Part shown: in pieces, positions 24,723-34,200 of the stretch | Layout: each line of letters begins with the position of its first letter | Numbering within the stretch: the stretch's first letter is position 1 | Source: an uncultured Tenacibaculum sp. | Lineage (GTDB): Bacteria > Bacteroidota > Bacteroidia > Flavobacteriales > Flavobacteriaceae | Assembly (NCBI RefSeq): GCF_947494125.1 | Contig: NZ_CANLTU010000013.1 | Coordinates: 18,035-82,034 of the forward strand | Direction of reading: 5' to 3' | DNA length: 64,000 nt | Notes under the pieces: generated by a model | The model's database searches: none | The model's input: only the letters and a program-made list of their open reading frames with translations | Told to the model about the DNA's origin: nothing | Program-made: the position numbers and the translations under genes

Positions 24723-25469
24723 TTGTATTTTTCTAAAACATTTTTAGGCCAAACTTTACAAACTTTAGGTTGGTTATTCTTTATTCTTATTTTAGGTTTA
24801 TTTATAGATAGTAAACCAGTAGCTGAAAATTTTTATAAAAATGCGCAATGGATAAACAATACAGGAGTAATTCTGGTATTTGTTTTTCTATACTTAAAAG
24901 CAAATAAAAGAACAAAGGAACAACTTATTTATGCTTTATTAATAGCTATAATAGGGGAGTATGTATTTTCTATAGTTTTAGGAATGTATGCTTATCGTTT
25001 AGGGAATATTCCACATTATATTCCGCCAGGACACGCTATTGTTTTTGTACTTGTTTATTATTTCTCTAGAAAGTCAAAAATCAAAAAAAATAGAAAAACG
25101 ATAGAATTAGTTTGTTCAATTTTAATCATACTTTTTTCTCTTTATTTTTTACTGTTTAAAAAAGATGTTTTTGGGTTTTTATGCACAATACTGGTTTTTT
25201 TCTTCTTGAGAAAACACCCTAATGAGCGATTGTTTTACTTAACAATGTATTGCGTAATTGCTATTATAGAATTTATTGGAACAGGTCTTGAATGTTGGAA
25301 ATGGCCAGAGATAGCGTTTAATAAATTTAACTTTTTACCTAGTGCAAATCCTCCTTTAGGTATTAGTTTGTTTTATTTTGGGTTAGATAGAGGAACAATG
25401 TCAATATACAAGAGAAGACATAAAAAAGCTTGGAGTAGATTGAAACGAATTAGAGTGATGGAATCTTAA
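24723..25469 (+). CDS. Multi-pass membrane protein, unknown
   Basis: 248 residues with about seven hydrophobic segments. The start is TTG at 24723, one base after the rlmN stop. The central motif EYVFSIVLGMYAYRLGNIPH (about 81-100) then YIPPGHAIVF, and a late ANPPLGISLFYFGLDRG (about 211-227), look conserved, with charged and His residues inside membrane regions as in an enzyme or a channel. No family could be named; the overall layout recalls carotenoid-cyclase-like membrane enzymes, but that is only an impression. It precedes the polyprenyl synthase gene, so a link to isoprenoid or quinone metabolism is possible. Confidence 0.65.
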   Translation: MYFSKTFLGQTLQTLGWLFFILILGLFIDSKPVAENFYKNAQWINNTGVILVFVFLYLKANKRTKEQLIYALLIAIIGEYVFSIVLGMYAYRLGNIPHYIPPGHAIVFVLVYYFSRKSKIKKNRKTIELVCSILIILFSLYFLLFKKDVFGFLCTILVFFFLRKHPNERLFYLTMYCVIAIIEFIGTGLECWKWPEIAFNKFNFLPSANPPLGISLFYFGLDRGTMSIYKRRHKKAWSRLKRIRVMES

Positions 25470-25479
25470 TATATTTCGT

Positions 25480-25487
25480 TACTTTTG
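25480..25487 (+). promoter_or_regulatory. Polyprenyl synthase promoter -7 box
   Basis: TACTTTTG matches TAnnTTTG and lies 27 bases before the ATG at 25515. No matching TTG is seen at the expected upstream distance. Confidence 0.4.
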
Positions 25488-25514
25488 GTCTTTGATTTTG
25501 GAAATCAAACATTA

Positions 25515-26492
25515 ATGAAGCCAGTAGAGCAAATAAAACTTCCCATAACTAAAGAAATGGAACTCTTTGAAACTAAGTTCAAAGATTCTATGTTATCTAA
25601 AGTACCGTTATTAAATAGAATTACGTATTATATAGTTCGTAGAAAAGGTAAACAAATGCGCCCAATGTTTGTGTTTTTGGTTGCAAAAATGGTTTCTAAC
25701 GGAGGGTTTGATGAACGTACTTATCGAGGAGCATCTGTAGTAGAATTAATTCATACAGCAACGCTGGTTCATGATGATGTTGTAGATGATAGCAATAGAA
25801 GAAGAGGTTTTTTTTCAATTAATGCACTTTGGAAAAATAAAATAGCTGTTTTAGTAGGAGATTTTTTATTATCAAAAGGATTATTATTATCAATAGATAA
25901 TGAAGATTTTGATTTATTAAAACTAATCTCAATTGCAGTTCGTGAAATGAGCGAAGGCGAGCTTTTACAAATAGAGAAAGCACGTAAATTAGACATTACA
26001 GAAGAAATATATTTTGAAATTATTCGTCAAAAGACAGCAACTTTAATAGCAGCTTGTTGTGGTATTGGGGCGGCTTCGGTAGGGGCAAATAATGAAACAG
26101 TGCAACAAATGCGAAAGTTTGGAGAATACATAGGTATTGCTTTTCAAATTAAAGATGATTTATTTGACTATACAGAGGATAAAATTGGAAAGCCTACCGG
26201 TATAGATATTAAAGAGCAAAAAATGACACTCCCATTAATTTATACTTTAAATAATTGCTCGCAAAAAGAAAAATCTTGGTTGATTAATTCAGTCAAAAAG
26301 CATAACACGAATAAAAAACGAGTTAAGGAGATTATAGCTTTTGTAAAAGATAATGGTGGTTTAGAGTATACGACTGCTAAAATGCATGACTATAAAAATA
26401 AGGCATTAGCAATATTGAATAATTTTCCTGAATCTGAATATAAGAGTTCATTACTTCAAATGATTGATTATGTAGTAGAACGTAAAATTTAA
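25515..26492 (+). CDS. Polyprenyl synthetase (trans-prenyl diphosphate synthase)
   Basis: 325 residues from the ATG at 25515; a TTG ten codons earlier overlaps the promoter box. The two Asp-rich motifs are DDVVDDSNRRR (about 85-95) and DDLFDYTED (about 214-222), and GKQMRPMFVF near 44 binds isopentenyl diphosphate. It makes a long all-trans prenyl diphosphate, most probably the side chain of menaquinone. Chain length (six to eight units) cannot be read safely. Confidence 0.92.
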   Translation: MKPVEQIKLPITKEMELFETKFKDSMLSKVPLLNRITYYIVRRKGKQMRPMFVFLVAKMVSNGGFDERTYRGASVVELIHTATLVHDDVVDDSNRRRGFFSINALWKNKIAVLVGDFLLSKGLLLSIDNEDFDLLKLISIAVREMSEGELLQIEKARKLDITEEIYFEIIRQKTATLIAACCGIGAASVGANNETVQQMRKFGEYIGIAFQIKDDLFDYTEDKIGKPTGIDIKEQKMTLPLIYTLNNCSQKEKSWLINSVKKHNTNKKRVKEIIAFVKDNGGLEYTTAKMHDYKNKALAILNNFPESEYKSSLLQMIDYVVERKI

Positions 26493-26554
26493 CACTTCTA
26501 TTATTACATGTAAGGAATTGAAATCTAATCGACAAACTAATAAACTATAGTGTT

Positions 26555-27526
26555 ATGTTGATTAGGTTCTTATTTTCATTAATAACCATTTTTTTCTTTA
26601 ATACAGTATATTCACAAACTTGTTGTTCAGGTGGTGTACCATTGTCAAATAACATAGGTTTACCTTTTTTAGAAAAAGGAGGGTCTCAATTTGGTGTATT
26701 TTACGATTATAATAATTTGAATACATTAAATGAAGGAAGTAAAAAGTTACAAGATAATTCTCGCTTAAGAATAACTAATTCAATTTTATTTAATTTTAGT
26801 TATAATATAACAGAGAGATTATTGGTGGAAGGCTTAATAAGTTGGGTTAATCAGAAAAGAGAAATAACTGGATTATCAAGTTTAAATTTAGATGAAACTT
26901 CAGGAATCGGAGATGGAGTACTATTATTGAGGTATATGATTTTAAATAAAAAAAATTATAGTTTAATAACAGGGATAGGGGGTAAAATTCCAATAGGATC
27001 TACAGAGGAAGTAAATGATTTAGGAATTAGATTAAATGCAGATTTACAACCAGGTAGTAATTCCTTTGATATCTTATTTACATCAACATTTATAAAAAGA
27101 TTTAATTTTAGAAGAACGACTAATGTAATAGGAAGGTTAACTTATAGAAAAACAGGAGTTAATTCTGAATATCAAGAGGTTAATGAATACAAATTTGGAA
27201 ATGAAATTCAAGGTTTTATAGGTGTTTCTGATTCTTTTTTGTTTTTGGGGCAAATTATTAACCCGAGTTTATCTTTCAAGTATAGGAAAGCTTATCCAGA
27301 TAAATTAAATAACACTAAAATAGCGAATACAGGAGGGGACTGGTTATTTATAAATCCAAATTTCTCTTTGAAAATAACACCGAAAATTAATTTTTCAACA
27401 AGTTTAGAAGTACCTCTTTATGCTAATGTAGATGGAATTCAATTGACACCGACTTATAGGATTAATACAGGGATTTCAATTCAATTTTCGAAAAAGAATA
27501 AAAAAGCAGTAAATTTAATTCAGTAA
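26555..27526 (+). CDS. Outer-membrane beta-barrel candidate (MetA-pathway-like)
   Basis: 323 residues. The signal peptide (MLIRFLFSLITIFFFNTVYS, then QTCC) is clear. The rest consists of alternating strands separated by short turns, and ends in a strand with YRINTGISIQFSKK, as in outer-membrane barrels. The pattern (early GGVPLSNNIGLPFLEKGGSQ, then YNITERLLVEGLISWVNQKR) resembles the 'MetA-pathway of phenol degradation' barrel family. Function unknown. The DUF3179 lipoprotein gene begins 2 bases after its stop, so the two are likely co-expressed. Confidence 0.65.
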   Translation: MLIRFLFSLITIFFFNTVYSQTCCSGGVPLSNNIGLPFLEKGGSQFGVFYDYNNLNTLNEGSKKLQDNSRLRITNSILFNFSYNITERLLVEGLISWVNQKREITGLSSLNLDETSGIGDGVLLLRYMILNKKNYSLITGIGGKIPIGSTEEVNDLGIRLNADLQPGSNSFDILFTSTFIKRFNFRRTTNVIGRLTYRKTGVNSEYQEVNEYKFGNEIQGFIGVSDSFLFLGQIINPSLSFKYRKAYPDKLNNTKIANTGGDWLFINPNFSLKITPKINFSTSLEVPLYANVDGIQLTPTYRINTGISIQFSKKNKKAVNLIQ

Positions 27527-27528
27527 AA

Positions 27529-28620
27529 ATGAAGTATAATCTAATTTTATTAATATTATTATTGATAACTTCTTGTTCATCAGATGATAACTCCAATATA
27601 AGCGATGGAGGGAATAATAATGGTAACACAAATTCAGGAAATAATAATTCAACTTTTAAGTCGTGGTCTATTCCATTAGATGAAATTTACGATGGAGCAG
27701 GTAAAGATGGAATTCCTTCAATAGATTCTCCAGTTTTTTTATCAGGACAAGATGCTACAGTTAGTACTTATATGCAAAATGACGATATTGTAATAGGTTT
27801 AAAAATAGGAACAGAAGTTAGAGCGTACCCACATAGGATTATGGATTGGCATGAGGTTTTAAATGATGATTTTAATGGAGAAAAAATTACGATTAATTAC
27901 TGTCCATTAACTCGAACAGCTTTTGCGTGGAAATACTCTAAGTTGGGAAAACCTGTTAAATTTGGTGTTTCGGGTCTTTTATACAATTCTAATTTAATAC
28001 TATATGATAGAGAAACTAATAGTAATTGGTCTCAAATGAAATTAGAATGTGTTAATGGTAGTGAATTAGGAAAGAAACCAACAAGAATAGAAATAGTAGA
28101 GACTAATTGGGAAACATGGAAATTAATGTATCCAGAGACAAAGATTTTATCAGATAATCAGGGTTTTGCAAGAAATTATCAGAACTATCCATACGGAGGT
28201 TATTTAGATTCTGATGATTTTTTATTTTTCCCTGTATCGCCATTAGATACTAGGTTACCTAAAAAAGAGAGAGTGCATGGTGTAATATCCAGTGATTTAC
28301 TAAAGGCATATCGATTTAAAACGTTTGAAGGCGGCAATGTTTTTAAAGATAATTTTAATGGAAAAAGAATATTATTAGTTGGAAATAAAAATGTGATAAA
28401 ATCATTTGAGATCCCTACCGATTTAACTAATTTGGAGTTTAGCTATTCATACAAAGGAGAAAAAGATTTTTTTATAGATAATTTAGGAAATAAATGGTCA
28501 ATTAATGGTAAGGTTATTCAAGGACCAATGCAAGGGAGAGAATTATTAAGAAATGACTCAGTAACTGGTTTATGGTTTTCCCTAGCTTCTTTTTATCCTA
28601 ATCCAGAGATATATAATTAA
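27529..28620 (+). CDS. DUF3179 lipoprotein
   Basis: 363 residues. The N-terminal LILLLITSCSSDDN is a lipobox with Cys16, followed by a low-complexity Asn/Gly/Ser linker to about residue 42. The DUF3179 domain follows: RAYPHRIMDWHEVLND (about 99-114), then INYCPLTRTAFAW (about 123-135) with the conserved Cys, and VNGSELGKKPTR. The family is found in many marine bacteria and archaea, and its function is unknown. It lies 2 bases after the barrel candidate, suggesting an envelope complex of barrel plus lipoprotein. Confidence 0.85.
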   Translation: MKYNLILLILLLITSCSSDDNSNISDGGNNNGNTNSGNNNSTFKSWSIPLDEIYDGAGKDGIPSIDSPVFLSGQDATVSTYMQNDDIVIGLKIGTEVRAYPHRIMDWHEVLNDDFNGEKITINYCPLTRTAFAWKYSKLGKPVKFGVSGLLYNSNLILYDRETNSNWSQMKLECVNGSELGKKPTRIEIVETNWETWKLMYPETKILSDNQGFARNYQNYPYGGYLDSDDFLFFPVSPLDTRLPKKERVHGVISSDLLKAYRFKTFEGGNVFKDNFNGKRILLVGNKNVIKSFEIPTDLTNLEFSYSYKGEKDFFIDNLGNKWSINGKVIQGPMQGRELLRNDSVTGLWFSLASFYPNPEIYN

Positions 28621-28621
28621 A

Positions 28622-28642
28622 CCTCCAGTAAACTACTGAAGG
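28622..28642. terminator. Short hairpin between converging genes
   Basis: CCT and CAGTA pair with TACTG and AGG with one mismatch between them. It sits just after the DUF3179 stop and just before the end of the opposing gene. The T-run is poor, so the call is weak. Confidence 0.4.
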
Positions 28643-28657
28643 CTTAATTGTATTTAA

Positions 28658-29089
28658 TTATTTTTCATAAATATAAATTTCGGGATCATAACTAACATTA
28701 GATAGGTTAATTTTGTCTATGTCTTTCATTCTTAGTTGATTTAATGCGTAAAGTCTATTGATACCTTCTCCTAGAATTTGTTCATTATTAAGAAATATTT
28801 TAGTTATACTAGTGGTCCCATTCCCAAAATTCCTACTTCCTCTAGTGTTGGAATTTTTATATGAATTGTTATTAGAGCTTAGTTGAAGTTTTATTAACTT
28901 CTTTAGTTTATTATTATTAAATCTTGAATCGCTTTTTAAAAAATCAAGTAATAGTAGATTTTTTTTTGTTTTTTCACTAATTTTTATAGTCTCAAAAGTC
29001 TCAGTATTATTTTTGTTTAATAATTCTTGAGCTTTACCTGAAATAGAAATAAGAAAAATTCCAATAATAAAATAGTTTTTAATTTTCAT
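28658..29089 (-). CDS. Small exported protein, paralogue of 29861-30304
   Basis: 143 residues from the ATG at 29089; a start twelve codons earlier adds residues before the signal peptide and is less likely. Signal peptide MKIKNYFIIGIFLISISGKA, then QELL. The shared core is LLDFLKSDSRFNNNKLKKLI (about 48-67), followed by a C-terminal TKIFLNNEQILGEGINRLYA and EIYIYEK. The paralogue has LVLNFLKSDSRFNSLRLKKL and VKIYLDNELILDSGFNRLHV. The C-terminal pattern (a named ligand-like 'hIhLDN' strand, then an 'I..I' strand, then hhIhhY) recalls TonB-receptor plug domains, but the match is loose. Confidence 0.65.
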   Translation of the reverse strand: MKIKNYFIIGIFLISISGKAQELLNKNNTETFETIKISEKTKKNLLLLDFLKSDSRFNNNKLKKLIKLQLSSNNNSYKNSNTRGSRNFGNGTTSITKIFLNNEQILGEGINRLYALNQLRMKDIDKINLSNVSYDPEIYIYEK

Positions 29090-29144
29090 AATAATATTTT
29101 TTAATTTATTAAGAATAAGTATCAAATTTTATACCAAAAATAAA

Positions 29145-29778
29145 TTATTTTAAAATACTTTCTTTCGAAAGTAATTTCCCTTGCTCTGAAATACCTTCAA
29201 TGTATGCTTTTATATATTTTTGTTCATTTTCCTGTATAATCTTTTATTAATATTCCAAGATTATTATTGGTGTTTTCTATAATATGACCACCTTCAGGAA
29301 ATAGTTTAAATTCATAATTTCCTTTATTTCTAGTGAGTTTTTTTGTGCTTTTTAAAGAAGAAATTATTTTTATTTTTTGATTAAATGAATTGTCCTCTTT
29401 AAAGTTTTTCATCCAATTAGTGGATGCTTTTAGGTAATAATTACCATTTGTATAAGTAGAATCTATATCAATACTTCCAGAACCCATACCTTCTTTAATA
29501 TGTATAAGTTGTTGGTCTTTTAGATTTCCAGATTCTTCAAATATAGAAACATAAAGATTTGTGGTAGTAGGATGTAATTTTTGAGAATTTTGTTCTTGTA
29601 TATATGCTTTGAACCAAATTTCTTCACCTTTTAAAAAAGAAGTTTTATTAAGATGTAAAAAAGGAATCTCTCTTGTGTTTTCAAAATAACTTATATAATT
29701 ATTATTAAGTTTTGATTTTTGAGCAGCTAGAATAGTTGAAAATAGCAATAAAGCTATTTTAATGTAGTTTTTTTTCAT
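29145..29778 (-). pseudogene. Truncated macroglobulin-like (MG2-type) surface protein
   Basis: From ATG at 29778 a 184-residue frame starts with signal peptide MKKNYIKIALLLFSTILAA, then HLNKTSFLKGEEIWFKAYI (about 42-60), LYVSIFEESG and FKLFPEGGHIIENTNNNLGI. This matches the N-terminus of large (about 700-900 residue) macroglobulin-like/TonB-plug-like proteins of flavobacteria. It stops at a TGA (29224). In another frame the next 28 codons read QENEQKYIKAYIEGISEQGK then LLSKESILK, stop at 29145, which looks like the C-terminal tail of the same family. I take it as a gene with a large internal deletion and a frame change. The two small genes on either side are paralogues. Confidence 0.6.
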
Positions 29779-29817
29779 AGTAAATTTTTCTAAAAATCGT
29801 CAAAAAATCATTCCATA

Positions 29818-29851
29818 AAAAAACCTCGAGAATTATTTCCCGAGGTTTTTT
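29818..29851 (-). terminator. Terminator of the 147-residue exported protein
   Basis: AAAAAACCTCG and CGAGGTTTTTT pair over 11 bp, ten bases before the stop of the gene read from the minus strand. Confidence 0.88.
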
Positions 29852-29860
29852 ATAAAAAGA

Positions 29861-30304
29861 TTATAATGTGTAAATGTAAATTTCTTTTCCAGAGCTTACA
29901 TTTTTTCTGCTAATTTTTTTAACTTTTTTCATTCTTAAGTCATTTAAGACATGTAGTCTATTAAAGCCACTATCTAAAATTAATTCATTATCTAAATAAA
30001 TTTTAACGAAAGTTCTTACAGGAACGGCTTGGCCTGGTATTTCCTTAATTTTTATATTAATATCTTCATAGTCATTATAGCCTACATTGTTTTGATTGTT
30101 AATCAATTTTTTTAATCGCAAAGAGTTAAACCTTGAATCTGATTTTAGAAAATTTAAAACAAGTTGATTAGATTTAAGTTTCCCTTCAGGAGCAATTATA
30201 ACTAAAGGTTTGTTTTTTTCTGTTGTAGTAATGTTTTTTTTCTGAGCTGAAATAGTTAGTGCTATAAAAGAAAAACACAGAACTGAGTAAATTTTAATTT
30301 TCAT
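29861..30304 (-). CDS. Small exported protein, paralogue of 28658-29089
   Basis: 147 residues. Signal peptide MKIKIYSVLCFSFIALTISA, then a Lys/Asn-rich segment, the core LVLNFLKSDSRFNSLRLKKL (about 49-68), VKIYLDNELILDSGFNRLHV (about 104-123) and a terminal EIYIYTL. The 27-base leader including ATAATATTTTTTAATTT is identical to that of the other copy, so the two genes arose by duplication. Function unknown. The remnant of a large surface protein lies between the copies; in an intact relative the three may work together at the cell envelope. Confidence 0.7.
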   Translation of the reverse strand: MKIKIYSVLCFSFIALTISAQKKNITTTEKNKPLVIIAPEGKLKSNQLVLNFLKSDSRFNSLRLKKLINNQNNVGYNDYEDINIKIKEIPGQAVPVRTFVKIYLDNELILDSGFNRLHVLNDLRMKKVKKISRKNVSSGKEIYIYTL

Positions 30305-30445
30305 AATAATATTTTTTAATTTTTATATTATCATCAATTATTATGCCTTAAATTTATTGTTTTTTTATAATTACTGTTAAATAAAAAAACTTGTTAAAGA
30401 ATAACAAGTTTTAATATAATATATGGTTTGTAAAGTAGGTGGTTT

Positions 30446-32086
<1,641 letters not shown>

Positions 32087-32119
32087 TTAATCTTTTAATA
32101 GTTTTTTAATAGAATGAAA

Positions 32120-32395
32120 TTAGATAATAGCGAATATGTCGCTTTCTCTCATGATTAAGTAATCATTTCCTTCATGTTTTAATTCAGTACCTGCATACTT
32201 TCCGTATAAAACAGTATCGCCAACTTTAACCGTTAAAGGCTCTTCTTTAGTTCCGTTACCAACGGCAACAACAGTTCCTTTTTGTGGCTTTTCTTTTGCG
32301 TTATCAGGAATAATAAGTCCTGAAGCTGTAGTTGTTTCAGCTGCAGCTGGTTCTACAAGAACTCTATCTGCTAAAGGTTTAATGTTTAATCCCAT
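32120..32395 (-). CDS. groS: Co-chaperonin GroES (10 kDa)
   Basis: 91 residues. GroES caps the GroEL cavity as a heptamer. It begins [16 protein letters not shown], carries the mobile-loop region [20 protein letters not shown] (about 19-38), and ends [12 protein letters not shown]. It is slightly shorter than the E. coli protein, as usual here. It is the first gene of the groESL unit, separated from the upstream secG by the terminator at 32511-32540. Confidence 0.97.
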   Translation of the reverse strand: MGLNIKPLADRVLVEPAAAETTTASGLIIPDNAKEKPQKGTVVAVGNGTKEEPLTVKVGDTVLYGKYAGTELKHEGNDYLIMRESDIFAII

Positions 32396-32439
32396 TTTAT
32401 ATAAATTATGATTAATTTGTTTTTTGTTTATACTTTGAA

Positions 32440-32475
32440 ATAGTCAGAAATTATGCCATTAGAATTTTGCTGACA
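32440..32475 (-). promoter_or_regulatory. groESL upstream region with TGGCAT element
   Basis: On the minus strand ATGGCATAATTTCTGACT lies about 50-65 bases before the groES ATG, with TGTCAGC further up. TGGCAT-N6-TGA is close to, but not a full match for, a sigma-54 -24/-12 promoter (GG present, GC of the -12 replaced by GA). I see no CIRCE inverted repeat. Low confidence. Confidence 0.3.
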
Positions 32476-32510
32476 TTTTTTCTAGAGCGCTTGAGTTTTG
32501 TGTAAAAAAA

Positions 32511-32540
32511 AATGCCAACGTGTCATTTACGTTGGCATTA
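32511..32540 (-). terminator. secG terminator
   Basis: AATGCCAACGT (32511-32521) and ACGTTGGCATT (32529-32539) pair over 11 bp, followed on the minus strand by a long T-run. It ends the operon before groESL. Confidence 0.92.
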
Positions 32541-32560
32541 TATATTTTGTTTTAGTAAGC

Positions 32561-32902
32561 TTACTTAACGCTATCTTTAGTAGTGTCATTTGCTGATGGT
32601 GTAGCAGGTGTAGTAGCTTCTACGTTTTCTAATGTGCTATCTAATTGTGGAGCATCTCCTGCATTACCTCTTGGAATAGCGAAATTAGCTAATAAGATTA
32701 AAGCAAACATTGTAATAGCTAAAGTCCAAGTAGTTCTGTCTAAGAAACTATTAGTGTTTTGTACACCACCAATGTTTTGAGCACCACCACCTCCAAAAGA
32801 AGAAGATAATCCTCCACCTTTAGGGTTTTGAACCATTACTATTAAGATTAATGCTATAGCAACAATCAAAATTAAAACTAAAAGTAAAGTGTACGTTGTC
32901 AT
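32561..32902 (-). CDS. secG: Preprotein translocase subunit SecG
   Basis: 113 residues. SecG is a small inner-membrane part of the SecYEG channel. It has the usual two membrane helices, about 4-23 and 54-74, with the conserved cytoplasmic loop VQNPKGGGLSSSFGGGGAQN (about 24-43). The C-terminal 35 residues are a Thr/Ala/Asp-rich tail. The start overlaps the stop of the TPR protein gene by one base. It is the last gene of the miaB-led run. Confidence 0.9.
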   Translation of the reverse strand: MTTYTLLLVLILIVAIALILIVMVQNPKGGGLSSSFGGGGAQNIGGVQNTNSFLDRTTWTLAITMFALILLANFAIPRGNAGDAPQLDSTLENVEATTPATPSANDTTKDSVK

Positions 32903-33645
32903 TATTTATTGTTTTGTAAAATTTGTATTCTTTTAATTTGGTCTGCAAAGAAACCACTTTTTTCTGGATATTTCAAACTTAATATTTTATAAGCTTGAAT
33001 AGCGTTATCGTATTTTTTTTGTTCAAGGTAAACTTTAGCTAAAGTTTCTGTTGCTAGTTGAGAATTTTGTTTGCTCTCAATAATTTTTATTTCAGATGGA
33101 TTAGCCTTGTTTGGACGAGAAATTTTAGGTGATGTTTTTATAAAACGATCAATAATAGATTCATTTTCTGATTTTTCAGGAAGAGTTTTTTTCTCAGAAG
33201 GAGACTTAGGATCTTGATTTCTTACAATAATATTTTTTGAAGATAATTGAAGCCATTGATTAAACGAAAATGATTCGTTTTTGGTAAATGGAAGCGGACT
33301 TCCAATAGCTAAATTCTCTTCAATTTTAGAAATATTTTTCCCTTTTTTATTTGGAAGTAAAATATCCTTTAAACTAGTTTTTTCTCCTTTTTTTGAACTT
33401 TCTTTTTGAAAAATTTTTGAAGTTATAAAATCGAATAAAAGAGTACGGTCAGTAGTATAAGCAGCTGTAACTTTTAATTCATTATTGTATTTATAGCTTT
33501 CTTGATTTTTTAAATCTTTTAAATATAAGGCTCTTGCCGATTGAAAATAGGGGTACTCTTGGACAATATTCTTAAGCTCTGAATTATTTTCGTTTGAAAT
33601 TAATTGAGGGCTTTCTAAAATTTGTATGTAGTTTTTTTTATTCAA
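32902..33645 (-). CDS. TPR-containing protein, unknown
   Basis: 247 residues, no signal peptide. The N-terminal 50 residues include PYFQSARALYLKDLKNQESY (about 31-50), and the C-terminus has a TPR-like repeat ATETLAKVYLEQKKYDNAIQ (about 196-215) followed by AYKILSLKYPEKS. The middle is Lys/Ser-rich and may be disordered. It sits between lptE and secG in a conserved flavobacterial order, so a role near envelope assembly or secretion is likely, but none is known. It starts 3 bases after the lptE stop. Confidence 0.75.
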   Translation of the reverse strand: MNKKNYIQILESPQLISNENNSELKNIVQEYPYFQSARALYLKDLKNQESYKYNNELKVTAAYTTDRTLLFDFITSKIFQKESSKKGEKTSLKDILLPNKKGKNISKIEENLAIGSPLPFTKNESFSFNQWLQLSSKNIIVRNQDPKSPSEKKTLPEKSENESIIDRFIKTSPKISRPNKANPSEIKIIESKQNSQLATETLAKVYLEQKKYDNAIQAYKILSLKYPEKSGFFADQIKRIQILQNNK

Positions 33646-33648
33646 AGT

Positions 33649-34155
33649 TTACCATTTACCTACAGATGCATTAAAGATATCTTGAGTTAATCTTTCTAAA
33701 ATATCTTTCAAAGCTGTATCTAGTATTCCTCCAGTTAATTGTTCTGTAGCTCCATAATCATAATAAAAAGAAAAACGTTTCTCGAAATTCTTTTTCTCAT
33801 CTAAATTATTAATATAATTTACATTAACAGATATTGTTAGTCTATTTTGTGCTGCCGTTTGATTTGCATTAGCACTCATTGGAGTAATACGATAATCGGT
33901 TATTTCACCTGAAAAATGTAAATCTCCACCGCTACTAACCAAAGTTAAATTTGTTTGGCGTGTAAAAAGATCTTGTAATTCTTGTGTGAATTTTTGACTT
34001 AACGTTGGCTCTATTAATGGAGCTTGATTCGGAAAAAAATCGACCTGAATTGTTTTTGCATTTCCAGTATCACCACCAGTAAATGAGTAGGCTCCACAAC
34101 TAATTACAATAATTGTGGTAGAAATAAAAAATAAGGTGTAAAATAATTTTTTCAT
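33649..34155 (-). CDS. lptE: LPS assembly lipoprotein LptE
   Basis: 168 residues. The N-terminal FYTLFFISTTIIVISCGAYS is a lipobox with Cys20, then Tyr-Ser-Phe-Thr-Gly as in flavobacterial LptE. The core includes VDFFPNQAPLIEPTLSQKFT (about 39-58) and GDLHFSGEITDYRITPMSAN (about 83-102), and the family's 'G.I.DY...P' pattern is visible. LptE plugs LptD at the outer membrane during lipopolysaccharide insertion. It follows the sigma-54 activator gene by 45 bases. Confidence 0.88.
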   Translation of the reverse strand: MKKLFYTLFFISTTIIVISCGAYSFTGGDTGNAKTIQVDFFPNQAPLIEPTLSQKFTQELQDLFTRQTNLTLVSSGGDLHFSGEITDYRITPMSANANQTAAQNRLTISVNVNYINNLDEKKNFEKRFSFYYDYGATEQLTGGILDTALKDILERLTQDIFNASVGKW

Positions 34156-34200
34156 AAAATCAAAAGTAAATAATTTGTAGTTGTTTTATTGTTAACTAGA

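Noticed and set aside
29090..29125. Longer start for the 143-residue exported protein
   Set aside because: The extra residues precede a complete signal peptide and the paralogue starts at the equivalent ATG.
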